Shown here: positions 48,093 to 58,734 of the stretch, one piece after another | How positions within the stretch are numbered: position 1 is the stretch's first letter | How the letters are laid out: every line of letters begins with the position of its first letter | Assembly: GCA_017654935.2 (NCBI GenBank) | Contig: CM065711.1 | Coordinates: forward strand, 27,721,807 to 27,785,806 | Length of the DNA: 64,000 nucleotides | Source of the DNA: Phymorhynchus buccinoides | Lineage: Eukaryota > Mollusca > Gastropoda > Neogastropoda > Raphitomidae | Direction: 5' to 3' | Made by a program: the position numbers and the translations under genes | The notes under the pieces: model-generated | Database searches by the model: none | What the model saw: the letters and a program-made list of their open reading frames with translations, nothing else | What the model was told of the DNA's origin: nothing

Positions 48093-48795
48093 CTGCGGCA
48101 CACAGACAGATTATAGAGATACAATGTATTATAGGCCAGCATGTAGTTCCCTTCCCCCTTCATCGCTCGGCTCATTATGATGTAGCCCTGCGCCACACAG
48201 ACATATTATAGAGATACAATGTATTATACAGGCCAGCATGTAGTTCCCTTCCCCCTTCATCGCTCGGCTCATTATGATGTAGCCCTGCGCCACACAGACA
48301 TATTATAGAGATACAATGTATTATACAGGCCAGCATGTAGTTCCCTTCCCCCTTCATCGCTCGGCTCATTATAATATAGCCCTGCGCCACACAGACATAT
48401 TATAGAGATACAATGTATTATACAGGCCAGCATGTAGTTCCCTTCCCCCTTCATCGCTCGGCTCATTATAATGTAGCCCTGCGCGACACAGACATATTAT
48501 AGAGATACAATGTATTATACAGGCCAGCATGTAGTTCCCTTCCCCCTTCATGGCTCGGCTCATTATGATGTAGCCCTGCGGCACACAGACAGATTATAGA
48601 GATACAATGTATTATACAGGCCAGCATGTAGTTCCCTTCCCCCTTCATGGCTCGGCTCATTATAATGTAGCCCTGCGGGACACAGACAGATTATAGAGAT
48701 ACAATGTATTATACAGGCCAGCATGTAGTTCCCTTCCCCCTTCATGGCTCGGCTCATTATGATGTAGCCCTGCGGGACACAGACAGATCATAGAG
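48093..48795. repeat. Acceptor-derived array of E3, 97-bp unit
   Basis: Seven copies of the first 45 bases or so of E3 (GGCTACATCATAATGAGCCG) with CGCAG acceptor and about 50 bp of intron. Copies alternate CATCGC/CATGGC and ATGATG/ATAATG. Confidence 0.9.
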
Positions 48796-48812
48796 ATACA
48801 ATGCATATACAG

Positions 48813-49194
48813 CAGGGCTCCCAATCGTATCCAGCAAAACAAGGTGTTTTGGATGACTTGGGTCCCAGGCACCAGACTCCTTCACTTACTCGGACGCGCT
48901 CCACTCATAAGACTCAACTCGTGATAAAGCATTGACGTCCAATGGCATTATTCAGATACGGGTCCTAGAGGCGGGATAGAGGGTCCATTTAGGCGTCATC
49001 AGCGTAAATTTCGGCGATTTTGCCCAGGACGCGCTTGCGAATGCTAAAAATAACAGACAGATTTTACAGGCCAGCATGTAGTTCTAGTGCATCCCTGGGA
49101 CACCCCTGCAGCATTCTTTTAGAGGGTCCTTTAGAATTTTAGGCCACTTCATGGCTCGGCTCAGACCCCCAAATGGGGGTCCCTGGGAGCCCTG
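48813..49194. mobile_element. CAGGGCTCCCA MITE patched with E3-derived sequence
   Basis: Intact-looking ends, but the interior contains a 30-bp piece of the E3 acceptor array (near 49052-49084) and a 20-bp piece of the E3 start (near 49142-49162) in place of MITE sequence. Confidence 0.7.
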
Positions 49195-50040
49195 ATACAA
49201 GCATGCAGCCACCACATACTTTCCCTTCCGCCTTTATCGCTCGGCTCATCAATATGTAGCCCTGCGGGTCACACAGTGAGACAGGTGTTAGAGATACAAT
49301 GCATACAACAGCAATGCTAAAAATAAATTTTCTAGTGGCATCCCTGCATGCAGCCCCCAAGTAGTTCCCTTCCCCCTTTATCGCTCGGCTCATCAATATG
49401 TAGCCCTGCGGGTCACACAGTGAGACAGGTGATAGAGATACAATGCATACAACAGGCATGCAGCCACCAAGTAGTTCCCTTCCCCCTTTATCGCTCGGCT
49501 CATCAATATGTAGCCCAGCGGGTCACACAGTGAGACAGGTGATAGAGATACAATGCATACAACAGGCATGCAGCCACCAAGTAGTTCCCTTCCCCCTTTA
49601 TCGCTCGGCTCATCAATATGTAGCCCAGCGGGTCACACAGTGAGACAGGTGATAGAGATACAATGCATACAACAGGCATGCAGCCACCAAGTAGTTCCCT
49701 TCCCCCTTTATCGCTCGGCTCATCAATATGTAGCCCTGCGGGTCACACAGTGAGACAGGTGATAGAGATACAATGCATACAACAGGCATGCAGCCACCAA
49801 GTAGTTCCCTTCCCCCTTTATCGCTCGGCTCATCAATATGCAGCCCTGCGGGTCACACAGTGAGACAGGTGATAGAGATACAATGCATACAACAGGCATG
49901 CAGCCACCAAGTAGTTCCCTTCCCCCTTTATCGCTCGGCTCATCAATATGTAGCCCAGCGGGTCACACAGTGAGACAGGTGATAGAGATACAATGCATAC
50001 AACAGGCATGCAGCCCCCAAGTAGTTCCCTTCAACATTTT
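49195..50040. repeat. Acceptor-derived array of E3, 110-bp unit
   Basis: Seven to eight units with a diverged E3 start (CTACATATTGATGAGCCGAG on the transcript strand), acceptor CGCAG/GGGCTAC, and intron with GTGAGACAGGTGATAGAG. A MITE fragment (GCTAAAAATAAATTTTCTAG) is embedded near 49315-49342. Confidence 0.88.
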
Positions 50041-50754
50041 GATGTAGCCTTGGTGTTCTAGCTATGCCAATTGGTCCGACATAGCCTTAAGCCAAGGCAA
50101 AACAACAGGAAGTCACACAAACGGAGCTTTGCCAATTTGAAAGGGGAGTGTACTCTCTTATATGACCGCAGTAATGGCGGTCGACAAGCGTTTACCAAAT
50201 GCGTACGGGCTTCAAATGTTTACTTTCTTTTGCCAGGTTCGCATCGCCATATAAACAAGGGCGCCTTTTTCTTCAATTTTTTCTTCCACATTTTTCTTGA
50301 AAATCGACGGATTTGCGTTAGTTAAGCATACAAGCGCCAAACAATCCAAAATATACGGCAATTCGCAACTGTTCACGAAGACTGCGCAGACCAAAAACAA
50401 AAAAAGTGCGGATTCACAATCGTTTGTGGCACGCCCAGCTGTCTATTTTTACCACTCCAATCATTACATACACTGAGTCGCCTCCCCTGGCTTTTCAATA
50501 ATTTTAATCTGTAAACCAGAATGTTATCTCTGCACCATTTCGTAACTTTTTATATCTTTTGGAAAACATTTAAAACAATTGATCCTACTTATACTCATGG
50601 AAAGAAGCACCGCATACTTGTCGTGTCTGTTGCAGTGTCTGTATTACGTACGTTTATTATTTTGTACGCTTTAAAATGAAGATTCATGCGCTCTGTTCAG
50701 TATATAATTCTTTCCATACGTTAGGACTGTAGATATACTATCATTAAATACTTG

Positions 50755-50955
50755 TGGCGGTGCCATAGCCGATGAGGTTTAACCGAGGCGTGGTTACCGC
50801 TACACCTATCTGCATTAATTAAAAAAATCGGGACTTTACTGGTTTCGTACTGCCTCCGGGCATTGCCTTCAGTACTGTTCCCACCATATTTGTATTTACA
50901 AATGTCCCATATCATATGTGTCTGATTCAGACCAAGAGGACGTAAAACACCAATT
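50755..50955 (+). repeat. Inverted second copy of the 23.1-kb Cys/His repeat
   Basis: Opposite-orientation match to 23150-23355; the shared frame reads MRFNRGVVTATPIC then hits a stop. Confidence 0.6.
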
Positions 50956-50972
50956 TCGTCGTCAGGACTGTA

Positions 50973-51240
50973 GATATGACAACTGAAATGTTACTTTATG
51001 CCCAAGTATTTTTTTCTCTTTTACAATATGTGCGACGATTTTGGACCGACAGACCGACCGACCGACAGACAGACAGACAGACTGACAAAGTGAGTTATAG
51101 GTTTGTGGCTTGAGCCAATACCGTACACACCTCCAGGGCTCCCAATCGTCCCACAAAACAAGGGACTCCTTCAATTACAGCATAGAGGGTCCTAGAGGTG
51201 GGATAGAGGGTCCCAGTGGCATTGCAAATATGCTAAAAAA
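50973..51240. repeat. Duplicated segment, copy 1 (copy 2 at 53941-54240)
   Basis: Both copies run GATATGACAACTGAAATGTT, through GACAGACC repeats, into the same CAGGGCTCCC MITE. They differ in number of GACC/GACAGAC units and a 35-bp insertion in copy 2. Confidence 0.8.
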
Positions 51241-51557
51241 TATTTTTTCTAGTGCATCCCTGGGACCCCCTGCATTCTTTTGGAGGGTCCCTTAGAATTT
51301 TAGTGCTTCATAGACCCTCAAATAGGGGTCCCTGGGAGCCACGCACCTCCATTCCCTTCAGCCCCCCCCCCCCGCCCATATTCTCATGACCCTCACACAC
51401 AGTATATTATGATGAATAAAATAGAAAATATAATAACAAAATCTGAAATTTGGGTATAATTTGGGGAGGGGATGCGTCTTATACAAAGGTGCGCCTTATA
51501 GTCTGAAAAATACGGTACTTCATAGACCCCCCTAAATGGGGGTCCCTGGGAGCCCTG
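51134..51557. mobile_element. CAGGGCTCCCA MITE with second partial copy
   Basis: Left end at 51134; the copy ends GGGAGCCACGCACCTCC near 51350. Its last 40 bp recur at 51518-51557 ending GGGAGCCCTG and CACCTCC. About 170 bp of unrelated DNA lies between. Confidence 0.65.
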
Positions 51558-51646
51558 CACCTCCATTCCCCTTCAGACCCCCCCCCACCCACCCACCCAT
51601 CCTCTCGTGACCCTCCCCCACACACACACCCCACACCCCTACCTAC

Positions 51647-51900
51647 CTCCACCATCTTCGGCGCCACCTCAATGATGGCGAGGGCCACCTCGGAAGCCTC
51701 CCCCCACCTGCCCTGGTTCAGCAGACTCTCCCCGTAGCTGACCACCAGGCCCAGGAAGTCCTCCAGCTGCAGGAAGTCCGCCAGCTTGGAGACCACGATG
51801 GCAGCCTTGTAGGAGTTGCTGGCCTCCGCGTGTTTCCCGATCAACGCCATGTCGTCCGCGTCAGTCTTGGCCGCGTGGAACAGCATCCTGGCGTTCTGGG
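51647..51900 (-). CDS. Exon E2: TPR-like helices, module 1
   Basis: 254 nt, residues about 52-136. Acceptor TTATTTTCAG, donor GTAGGT; it enters at phase 1 and leaves at phase 0. It encodes helical repeats with TPR spacing: KHAEASNSYKAA, then YGESLLNQGRWGEASEVA before the border. The last helix aligns with the ends of E7 and E12. The acceptor abuts an AAT-repeat SINE tail, and a second copy of the exon start lies on the far side of that SINE at about 51975-52021. Confidence 0.75.
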
Positions 51901-51905
51901 CTGAA

Positions 51906-51942
<37 letters not shown>

Positions 51943-52022
51943 GATATTTGTTGCGCGCTTTCTCCAAAGAGCTCAGAGCGTCCGTCTTGGCCGCGTGGAA
52001 CAGCATCCTGGCAATCTGGGCT
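51901..52022. repeat. E2 acceptor duplicate flanking a SINE tail
   Basis: The E2 start (about 35 coding bases) and CAG acceptor recur at about 51980-52021 with a TTTTAG acceptor. Between the copies is AAT-repeat DNA plus GCGCGCTTTCTCCAAAGAGC, a SINE-tail-like piece. The 45-bp repeats could be a target duplication of that insertion. Confidence 0.7.
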
Positions 52023-52026
52023 AAAA

Positions 52027-52210
52027 GAGAACAGGCGCAGAGTGGCACAGAGGTAAAGCGTTCGCCTCGTAGTCCAGTAAACCCGAGTTCGAACCTGGGC
52101 ACAGGGTTTTTTTCCTCTCACTTTGCACTAAGACCTTATGGGTCTGAGCCTTTCGGACGAGACGACCGTGGTTTAATTTTTGCGCTGAGTGAGACTGTGA
52201 GTGTATAAAT
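52027..52210 (+). mobile_element. tRNA-derived SINE
   Basis: A-box-like TGGCACAGAGGTAAAGCG and B box GAGTTCGAACCTGGG, at the expected spacing, then TTTCGGACGAGACGACCG. Family differs from the 38.46-kb SINE. Confidence 0.75.
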
Positions 52211-52707
52211 TGTTTTGTACAATTCAATTGCCATCGAAATCAAGAGTTACTTGAGCAAATGGTGATAAGTAATTAAACTAGAATCCATTTGGAATAAAAT
52301 TATGTACTTTATATTACTTTATAAGTCCTAGTACAACTACAATTTCACGATTCGTGAACAGACTAGTGACAACTTTTACTAGTGTTGACAGCACGGAGTC
52401 AGACTGACCGTTTATTCTGCAATTGTATTTTTCTCGGGGCTATTATATTCGGTGAAAAGCATAATTTACATCACAAGATAGTTAGTCATCATAGATAATC
52501 TTGAGGTCTATTTGGGCCGTGACTGCAAGAAAATCGGACGATGAGACACGCTAACGAAAGACCGGAAATGAAGAAGCGTGTTCCACGCTTTAGAATCGTG
52601 TTCAATGCTTTGTCGTCTGTTCTCAATTAGGCTTACTCACTGTTTGACTATCATTCAAAATGAACGAGTTAAACCTTACCAACCATTGTGAGCATTTCAT
52701 TATTTAA

Positions 52708-52925
52708 CCCCTTCCCTGCCCAGTCCTGTGTCTACTATGTGGTGTGATATTGTGTGATGTCATTGATGATGTCATAACTTCTGATGTCATAGTCCTGGAA
52801 TGATGGTGTTAGGTTTCTAAAGACGAGTCTAGACCATTTTCTCAGATCGAGTCTAGCATGTCTCATTTAAATTTTATCACAAGAAAATTGATTAATTTCT
52901 CCGTTTTCCTCTGGCAGTGAAGGGG
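52708..52925. mobile_element. TTAA-flanked MITE; ancestor-like form of the 50-bp array host
   Basis: 218 bp, ends CCCCTTCCCTGCC and GGCAGTGAAGGGG, TTAA at 52704-52707 and 52926-52929. It contains one unit resembling the 50-bp satellite (CCTGGAATGATGGTGTTAGG) followed by ACCATTTTCTCAGAT, exactly the context found either side of the array at 32.4 and 35.4 kb. Confidence 0.8.
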
Positions 52926-52991
52926 TTAACTGTCTGAAATTACAAAAGGGTTAAACCTTGCCAATCACCGTGGCCATTTTATTAACTGACT

Positions 52992-53214
52992 CAGGGCTCC
53001 CAATCATCCCGCAAAACAAGGGGTCTCAGGGACTCCTTCACTTACTGCATAGAGGGTCCTAGAGGCGGGATAGCGTCCCAGCAGCATTGCTGATTGCGAA
53101 TGCTAAAAAGAATTTTTCTAGTGCATCCCTGGGACCCCCTGCACATTCTTTTAGAGGGTCCTTTAGAATTTTAGTACTTCATAGACCCCCAAATGGGGGT
53201 CCCTAGGAGCCCTG
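52992..53214. mobile_element. CAGGGCTCCCA MITE, complete copy
   Basis: 223 bp, ends CAGGGCTCCCA and GGAGCCCTG, flanked by CTGACT on both sides. No ORF. Confidence 0.78.
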
Positions 53215-53247
53215 CTGACTATTAAAAATACAAGAGTTAAACCGTAC

Positions 53248-53491
53248 CAATCATCGCAGGAGTTATTTGATCGGTAGGCTTTATGTTCAGCGAAGTAAAG
53301 ACTCGGGCGAGCCTCGGACCAATCCAGTGCCAGTCATCAAAGTCCCAATGGTTCGGCAGGCGAGACAGCTTCTGGTCGGCTACTGGCTGTGTGTTCGCCA
53401 TCGCTGAAGGTTGAGCACTCCAAATCGCACCACACCAGCTCTTCAAAAGAGTCTCAGTTTACGTCAGCATGAGCCAGGATACATGGACATA
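53248..53491 (-). CDS. Exon E1: 5'UTR end and start codon of TRANK1-like gene
   Basis: A good acceptor (T-rich tract then CAG) precedes base 53491. The coding start is taken as ATG at 53401-53399, with G at -3 and G at +4; no upstream in-frame ATG lies in this exon. It encodes 51 residues starting MANTQPVADQ and rich in W and P (HWDFDDWHWIGP), with no domain I recognise. The donor GTACGG follows base 53248 and splits a codon after its first base, matching E2. A short upstream ORF, ATG at 53490 to TGA at 53464 (eight codons plus stop), sits in the 5'UTR. The 5' non-coding exon and promoter were not identified. Confidence 0.65.
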
Positions 53492-53499
53492 CTGAAAAA

Positions 53500-53940
53500 T
53501 AAAATAAAAATCAGCAACTGGTTTAAAGAACAGCAACAGTACAAAAACAAACAAGCAAAGCAACATTTCGAAATTCTCTAGACCTGCAATGCAAAATTTA
53601 TCACACCCAAACTTCTCAGCAACTGATACTTAAGTAGTTACAGCTGCTTTGCTGTGCTACACTATCCTTTACTTATTAAGTTATTTGGTTTAAAGTGAAA
53701 TATATATATATGCTAACTGATATGCCTCCATCCATGGTATCTTACTAAGTTACTTAACAATAACACCTAAAAAAAACATTTTAAAGACCATACACTATGC
53801 TTTTTTTTTCTTATAATATGAGACTTGAGTATTCTCAGACTAGCTAAAGGTGCCTGGACATACATGCCCTCGTAATCTATCTAGGTTTCTTCTTCTTTTC
53901 TCCCCCCCCCCCCCCCCCCCCCCAACATAATTCTTTGAAT
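53500..53940. other. Sequence upstream of E1, no gene
   Basis: A/T-rich, with a C run near 53900-53925. No first exon or promoter element identified. Confidence 0.4.
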
Positions 53941-54254
53941 AGATATGACAACTGAAATGTTACTTTATGCCCAAGTATTTTTTTCTCTTTTACAATATGT
54001 GCGACGATTTTGGACCGACAGACCGACAGACAGACTGACAAAGTGAGTTATAGGTTTGTGGCTTGAGCCACAAACAGAAAGGCACATTCTCCGTTAAAAA
54101 GCCAATACCGTACACACCTCCAGGGCTCCCAATCGTCCCACAAAACAAGGGACTCCTTCAATTACAGCATAGAGGGTCCTAGAGGCGGGATAGAGGGTCC
54201 CAGTGGCCTTGCAAATATGTTAAAAATAATTTCTCTAGTGCATCCCTGGGACCT
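53941..54254. repeat. Duplicated segment, copy 2, with truncated MITE
   Basis: Copy of 50973-51240; the MITE part (from 54121) stops after CCCTGGGACC. Confidence 0.75.
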
Positions 54255-54510
54255 GGGATGTCAATAATGGCCGGCTACACTACAGTACAGCAGGTGGACA
54301 TTATTGGAAGAAGAAAAAGCATATCAAAAGAATGAAGATATTAAATTATTATTCATTGTTAACAAAACCCAAATGTAACGTTTGTCCTTTCTTTAGTTTT
54401 TAAAAAGTATTATAATATAAAAGTCACGCATTCATAGCTGACACACTTATCTGTTACTATGGCTCCAACCCACCTGCGTGCGCATCTCGACCCTTCCAAC
54501 GGAAGTGTCG

Positions 54511-54676
54511 CCATCTTAGTCCTTATTTGTGTGTAAACAAAGTGAAAATGTTATCTAAATGTGTAAAGAAAACATCCAGATGTTATAAATACAGTTTAGA
54601 TAAGTTTCGAATTGGAACAGCCAAATACGCAGCATCGATCTGGCATTTTTCAAAAAAAGGTAAGGACTAAGATGGC
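54511..54676. repeat. Inverted repeat with ATGGCG motifs
   Basis: CGCCATCTTAGTCCTTA and its exact complement about 130 bp apart. The ends contain AAGATGGCG, a YY1-like motif. Could be MITE ends or a promoter feature. Confidence 0.55.
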
Positions 54677-54987
54677 GGTCTCCCATAATATGGCGCTCCT
54701 TGTGGACGGATATGACGACACGTGGGTACCAGCCATTTGACTATAATCCAAACTTCATATTACTCCTCCTTTGAAGCAGACTCTTTAGAAGCATGACATA
54801 ACTAAACACAGAATAGATTATTATTAGATTATAAATATAATGCAGTTTTCAAACTGTATTTGAACTATTTCTACACAAGAATAGCTGCCAAGCATATAGA
54901 AACTATAGTTGGGCCATTGAACTATATATTTATAGCTTCTCCTCACACACCTTCTTGCATGTATATATACGACTACGAGAGTGATAT

Positions 54988-55632
54988 AGCATCCTCCATC
55001 AACAATTTGATGATTATGACGCTTAAGTTACGACGCAGCACGCAATACCAGATGGTAGACTAGGCCGCCTAAGTTAACTGTCCTAAGTTTATCGATTTCA
55101 GAATTTGGCAACTCTGCCAACTGTCGAACTGACATTGCACATGACAAGCTTCAGTCAAAAACGTCGTCTGGCGATAATGTAACTATCGCTAAAAAAAATA
55201 ATAACTCACTGACAATAAAAAGAATAAAGTAATAGTTTTCTCTTACGGGTTATCAATGGAAGTTAAAATGAAGAACAGAATGCCCATTCAACAGTAACAC
55301 ATCATCTGAGGAGTTAATTATACCTTTCTTCGTCGAACGACAAGCGTAACAATGTCTGCTGACGAAAAGTTTTCTTGGAAAATAAAGGGCGCGTAATGCT
55401 CATTACTTTCTCTTCTTACCGGAAACCGGTGTTGAGGCAAAATTTCATTCCTCTCCAAACCTATTTTTTCTTTCTTTGTTTTTTTGTACATTCACATTCA
55501 CAACCTACTTACTTTAAAAACATAATGAGTAATCTCATTTCAAACGGGTCAAACTAAGCAAACTTTCCTGATTAGTTGGAAACCCCCCATGTCGTAAGCG
55601 TCATAATCATCAAATTGTTGATGGAGGATGCT
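54988..55632. mobile_element. Possible element with 38-bp perfect inverted ends
   Basis: 54988-55025 and 55595-55632 are exact reverse complements over 38 bp, enclosing about 570 bp with no gene. They lie directly upstream of the LINE remnant. Confidence 0.5.
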
Positions 55633-55639
55633 GTATGCA

Positions 55640-57995
55640 AGAAGAAGAAGAAGCCATCATTCAGTTTTATGTTTTAACTTACATTTTGTAAAAAAAAAAA
55701 GATTTACTACTGCTACTACTAAATATTTAGTCAATAAGGGAAAATATGACAGCATGAGAGAGTTTGTGGGATCTGTCAACTGGTCCAGCACTTTAAAGGA
55801 TGAATGTACTGTGGATGAGTGTTGGGAGAATGTGAGTCGGATAATTGTGGAAGCTTGTGACAAATTTATACCAAAAATTAAGGTATCCCAAATGGGTACC
55901 CGCAGAAAGGACCCTCTTCCAGCATCTATCCTTGATAAGATAAGAAAGAAAAGGAAAGCATTCAAAACCTATAAAAAATACCCGACCAAGGAAAATTGGG
56001 ACTTCTATGCCAGGGCCCGAAACCAGGTTAGACAAGCTACCAGAAAGCATGTAAAGGAAAGAGAATCTCTTTTGGCTCAGGAAGCCAAAAATAATCCTAA
56101 AGTATTTTTTAAATATGTATCTGACAAGACTAAACCTAGAGAACAAATTTCAAAATTAAGGCAAAAAGATGGGACTTATACTGAAACAGATATGGATAAG
56201 GCAATAGTCTTAAATGAGTTTTTTGGTAGTGTTTTTATAACAGACCCAGCAAATAGTTTGCCAATTTTTAAAGCAAGTTATAATTCAGTGATTAACTCAG
56301 TCACAATTGGTCAGGAGCAAATGCTGAAAGCACTACAGTCCTTAAAAATAGATAAATCACCTGGACCTGACGAAATACATCCTAGAGTCCTCAGGGAGTT
56401 GTCTAGCCAGTTGGCGTGGCCTCTAACATTTTTATTTAATAAATCTGTACTAGTAGGCAAATTACCTACTAGCTGGAAAGTAGCTCAAGTTACACCAATA
56501 TTTAAAAAGGGCGATAAGAGTAGTCCTGGGAACTACCGCCCAGTGAGCCTTACCTCCATCGTTTGTAAACTTTTTGAAGGTTTTATCCGTGACGCACTGT
56601 GTGATCATTTAATTGAGAATGATATTTTATCTAAAGACCAATTTGGTTTTACCCGGGGACGATCTTGTGTCACACAGCTGTTAGTCACCTTGGGAGACTG
56701 GATAGGCTCCCTGGAGGAAGGTAGGCCAGTGGACGCCGTTTACCTAGATTTTCAGAAGGCGTTCGATACTGTTTCACATTCCAAACTTATTTTGAAGCTG
56801 GCGGGTTATGGCGTGGGCGGAAGACTGTTGGGGTGGATCAGGGATTTTTTTGAGCGAGCGCACACAATATGTAACTATAAATGGATTTAGTTCTAAAAAG
56901 GTAGATGTCACTAGTGGGGTCCCACAGGGTAGTGTCCTGGGTCCCACTTTATTCCTGTACTTTATAAATGATTTACCAACTTATGTAGACTGTAATATGA
57001 AGATCTTTGCTGATGACACTAAGGCATACAATAATGTAGAAAACAATGATGAATCAAGAAAAAGAGTTCAAATGTGCATTGATAACTTAGTTACATGGGC
57101 TGATACTTGGCTCATGAAATTTAATAGTCAAAAGTGTAAGGTTATGCACCTCGGTAAAAATAATCCCAAGCATACATATTATATGAAAAATAGTGAAGAT
57201 AAACGGGTGCTGGAACCTACAGATGTTGAGAAAGATCTTGGGGTGTTTGTGGACCCGGGCTTGACTTTCGAACCTCACATAAATAATATTGTATTAAAAG
57301 CCAACAGGATGTCTGGTCTGCTTGTTAGCATTATTACTAACAAATCAAAAGTTATAATGATTCCTTTATTTAAGGCTTTGGTGAGACCTATGTTAGAGTA
57401 TGGAAATCCTGTATGGTATCCACATTTGAGAAAACACATTGATATGCTAGAGGGAGTTCAGAGGAGGTTTACAAAAAAGATTGTTGGTACAAATGATATG
57501 ACCTATGAGGAATGACTTATTTATCTGCGGATACCTAGCCTAGAGTATAGAAGGCTCAGGGGTGATATGATTGAAGTTTATAAAATATGTCACCATTTAT
57601 ACGATTATTCCACTACTAACAGCCTACTAACTCTTTGTGAGGGTGATAGAACCAGTGGCCATAACTTTAAGCTGTACAAAAAAGATACTAACACCAGACT
57701 AGCACAAAACTATTTTACTAATAGAGTAATAAATGCATGGAATAACCTTCCCGATGAAGCAGTTAATGCAAAGTCATTAAATTCATTCAAAAATATCATA
57801 GACAAGTTTTTCCAAAACAAAATGTATTCAGTTAATATACAGATTTAAAGGAATAAAACACAGATGCCTTAGTAGTCATCAGTGAATGAAGCCAAACCAA
57901 ATAAAAATCAAAAAACATATTTAGAGGGCAAAAGGCTAAACAAAATAGCCTATAGTGCCATTTATGCTATGCTATGCTATGCTATGCTAAATTAT
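55640..57995 (+). pseudogene. CR1/Jockey-like LINE remnant (reverse transcriptase), broken
   Basis: Encodes most of a non-LTR reverse transcriptase: KSPGPDEIHPRVL, FKKGDKSSPGNYRPVSLTS, YLDFQKAFDTV, GVPQGSVLGP, the catalytic FADD at about 57006, and the C-terminal FTNRVINAWNNLPDE block. No endonuclease domain is present at the 5' end, so it is 5'-truncated. Two lesions: an extra base in a T run near 56845-56851, which shifts frame, and a TGA at 57513 (CGA in the expected reading). The 3' end has ATGCT repeats (57962-57988). Family placement is by motif memory; CR1 is most likely. Confidence 0.85.
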
Positions 57996-58194
57996 TGATT
58001 CTGAATCATCATATCAGAATGCATTTACCCTTGGGTGTCTGCCAACGTACTTCATGCAGACACAGATCACAATGAGGGCAAAAAGCAATTCACTTCAAGT
58101 TAAATTTGATATTCAAATGCATTTTATTACTGAGTGACAACACATTGCAAGGACGTAGCAAGTATAGCTCGGCCATGGCCGGTCCATTAAGCAG

Positions 58195-58210
58195 AGAGAG
58201 AGAGAGAGGA
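58195..58210. repeat. Short AG run
   Basis: AGAGAG tract in otherwise A-rich sequence. Confidence 0.6.
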
Positions 58211-58616
58211 AAGATACAAAAAGTAAAGAATGAAAGCAAGAAAGGTACGAAGGAAGGAAAAGAACACAACACAAAATTATCAGTTATTAAAAAGGAAGGA
58301 TAAACAAAATGTTAAATCAATATGTTAAAATACCGGCTACATTTTCAATTATAAATCTCGGCAGTGATAGATTTGTGTTAAGGCAGAGATGGATTGCGGG
58401 GTGGGGGGTCAAGGGTTCTGGACACACACACCCCTCCTACCCTTCGATAAAATTAAAAAAGGGAGACAAAAAATTCCATGCAATATTGCCATAGGTTTAA
58501 CCTATTCTCCCAGTACAGGGAGTCCTTCATTGATTCTACTACCAAATTATCTTCTCTTTTTCTTCTTTTTTTTTGTTGTTTTTTTTTTTGGGGGGGGGCT
58601 GTTCATCTTTATTTTC

Positions 58617-58734
<118 letters not shown>

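Larger units (their letters stand above)
4396..53491 (-). other. Partial TRANK1-like TPR/ankyrin gene, 15 coding exons (gene span)
   Basis: Exons E1-E15 splice into one open frame of about 1,051 codons; all donors are GT, all acceptors AG, and the split codons agree at every join. TPR-like helices occupy residues about 60-180, 418-540 and 783-910; ankyrin-like segments lie near 272-417, 624-782 and 1007-1051. The order TPR, TPR, a W-containing helical linker, then ankyrin blocks resembles the N-terminal half of TRANK1-type proteins, whose C-terminal half in known members is a UvrD/AAA-like helicase region; that half is not in this window. Introns total about 46 kb and are filled with repeats copied from the exon borders. 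A function in protein-protein scaffolding is inferred from TPR and ankyrin repeats only. A different TPR/ankyrin family is possible; the family name is less sure than the exon structure. Confidence 0.72.

Noticed and set aside
48175..49973. Series of 60-70 codon ORFs that look like small paralogous genes
   Set aside because: Each is one unit of the E3-acceptor arrays; the coding part is only the first 15 or so residues of E3.
52027..52140. tRNA gene
   Set aside because: A and B boxes are present but there is no cloverleaf with a plausible anticodon arm; it is the head of a SINE.
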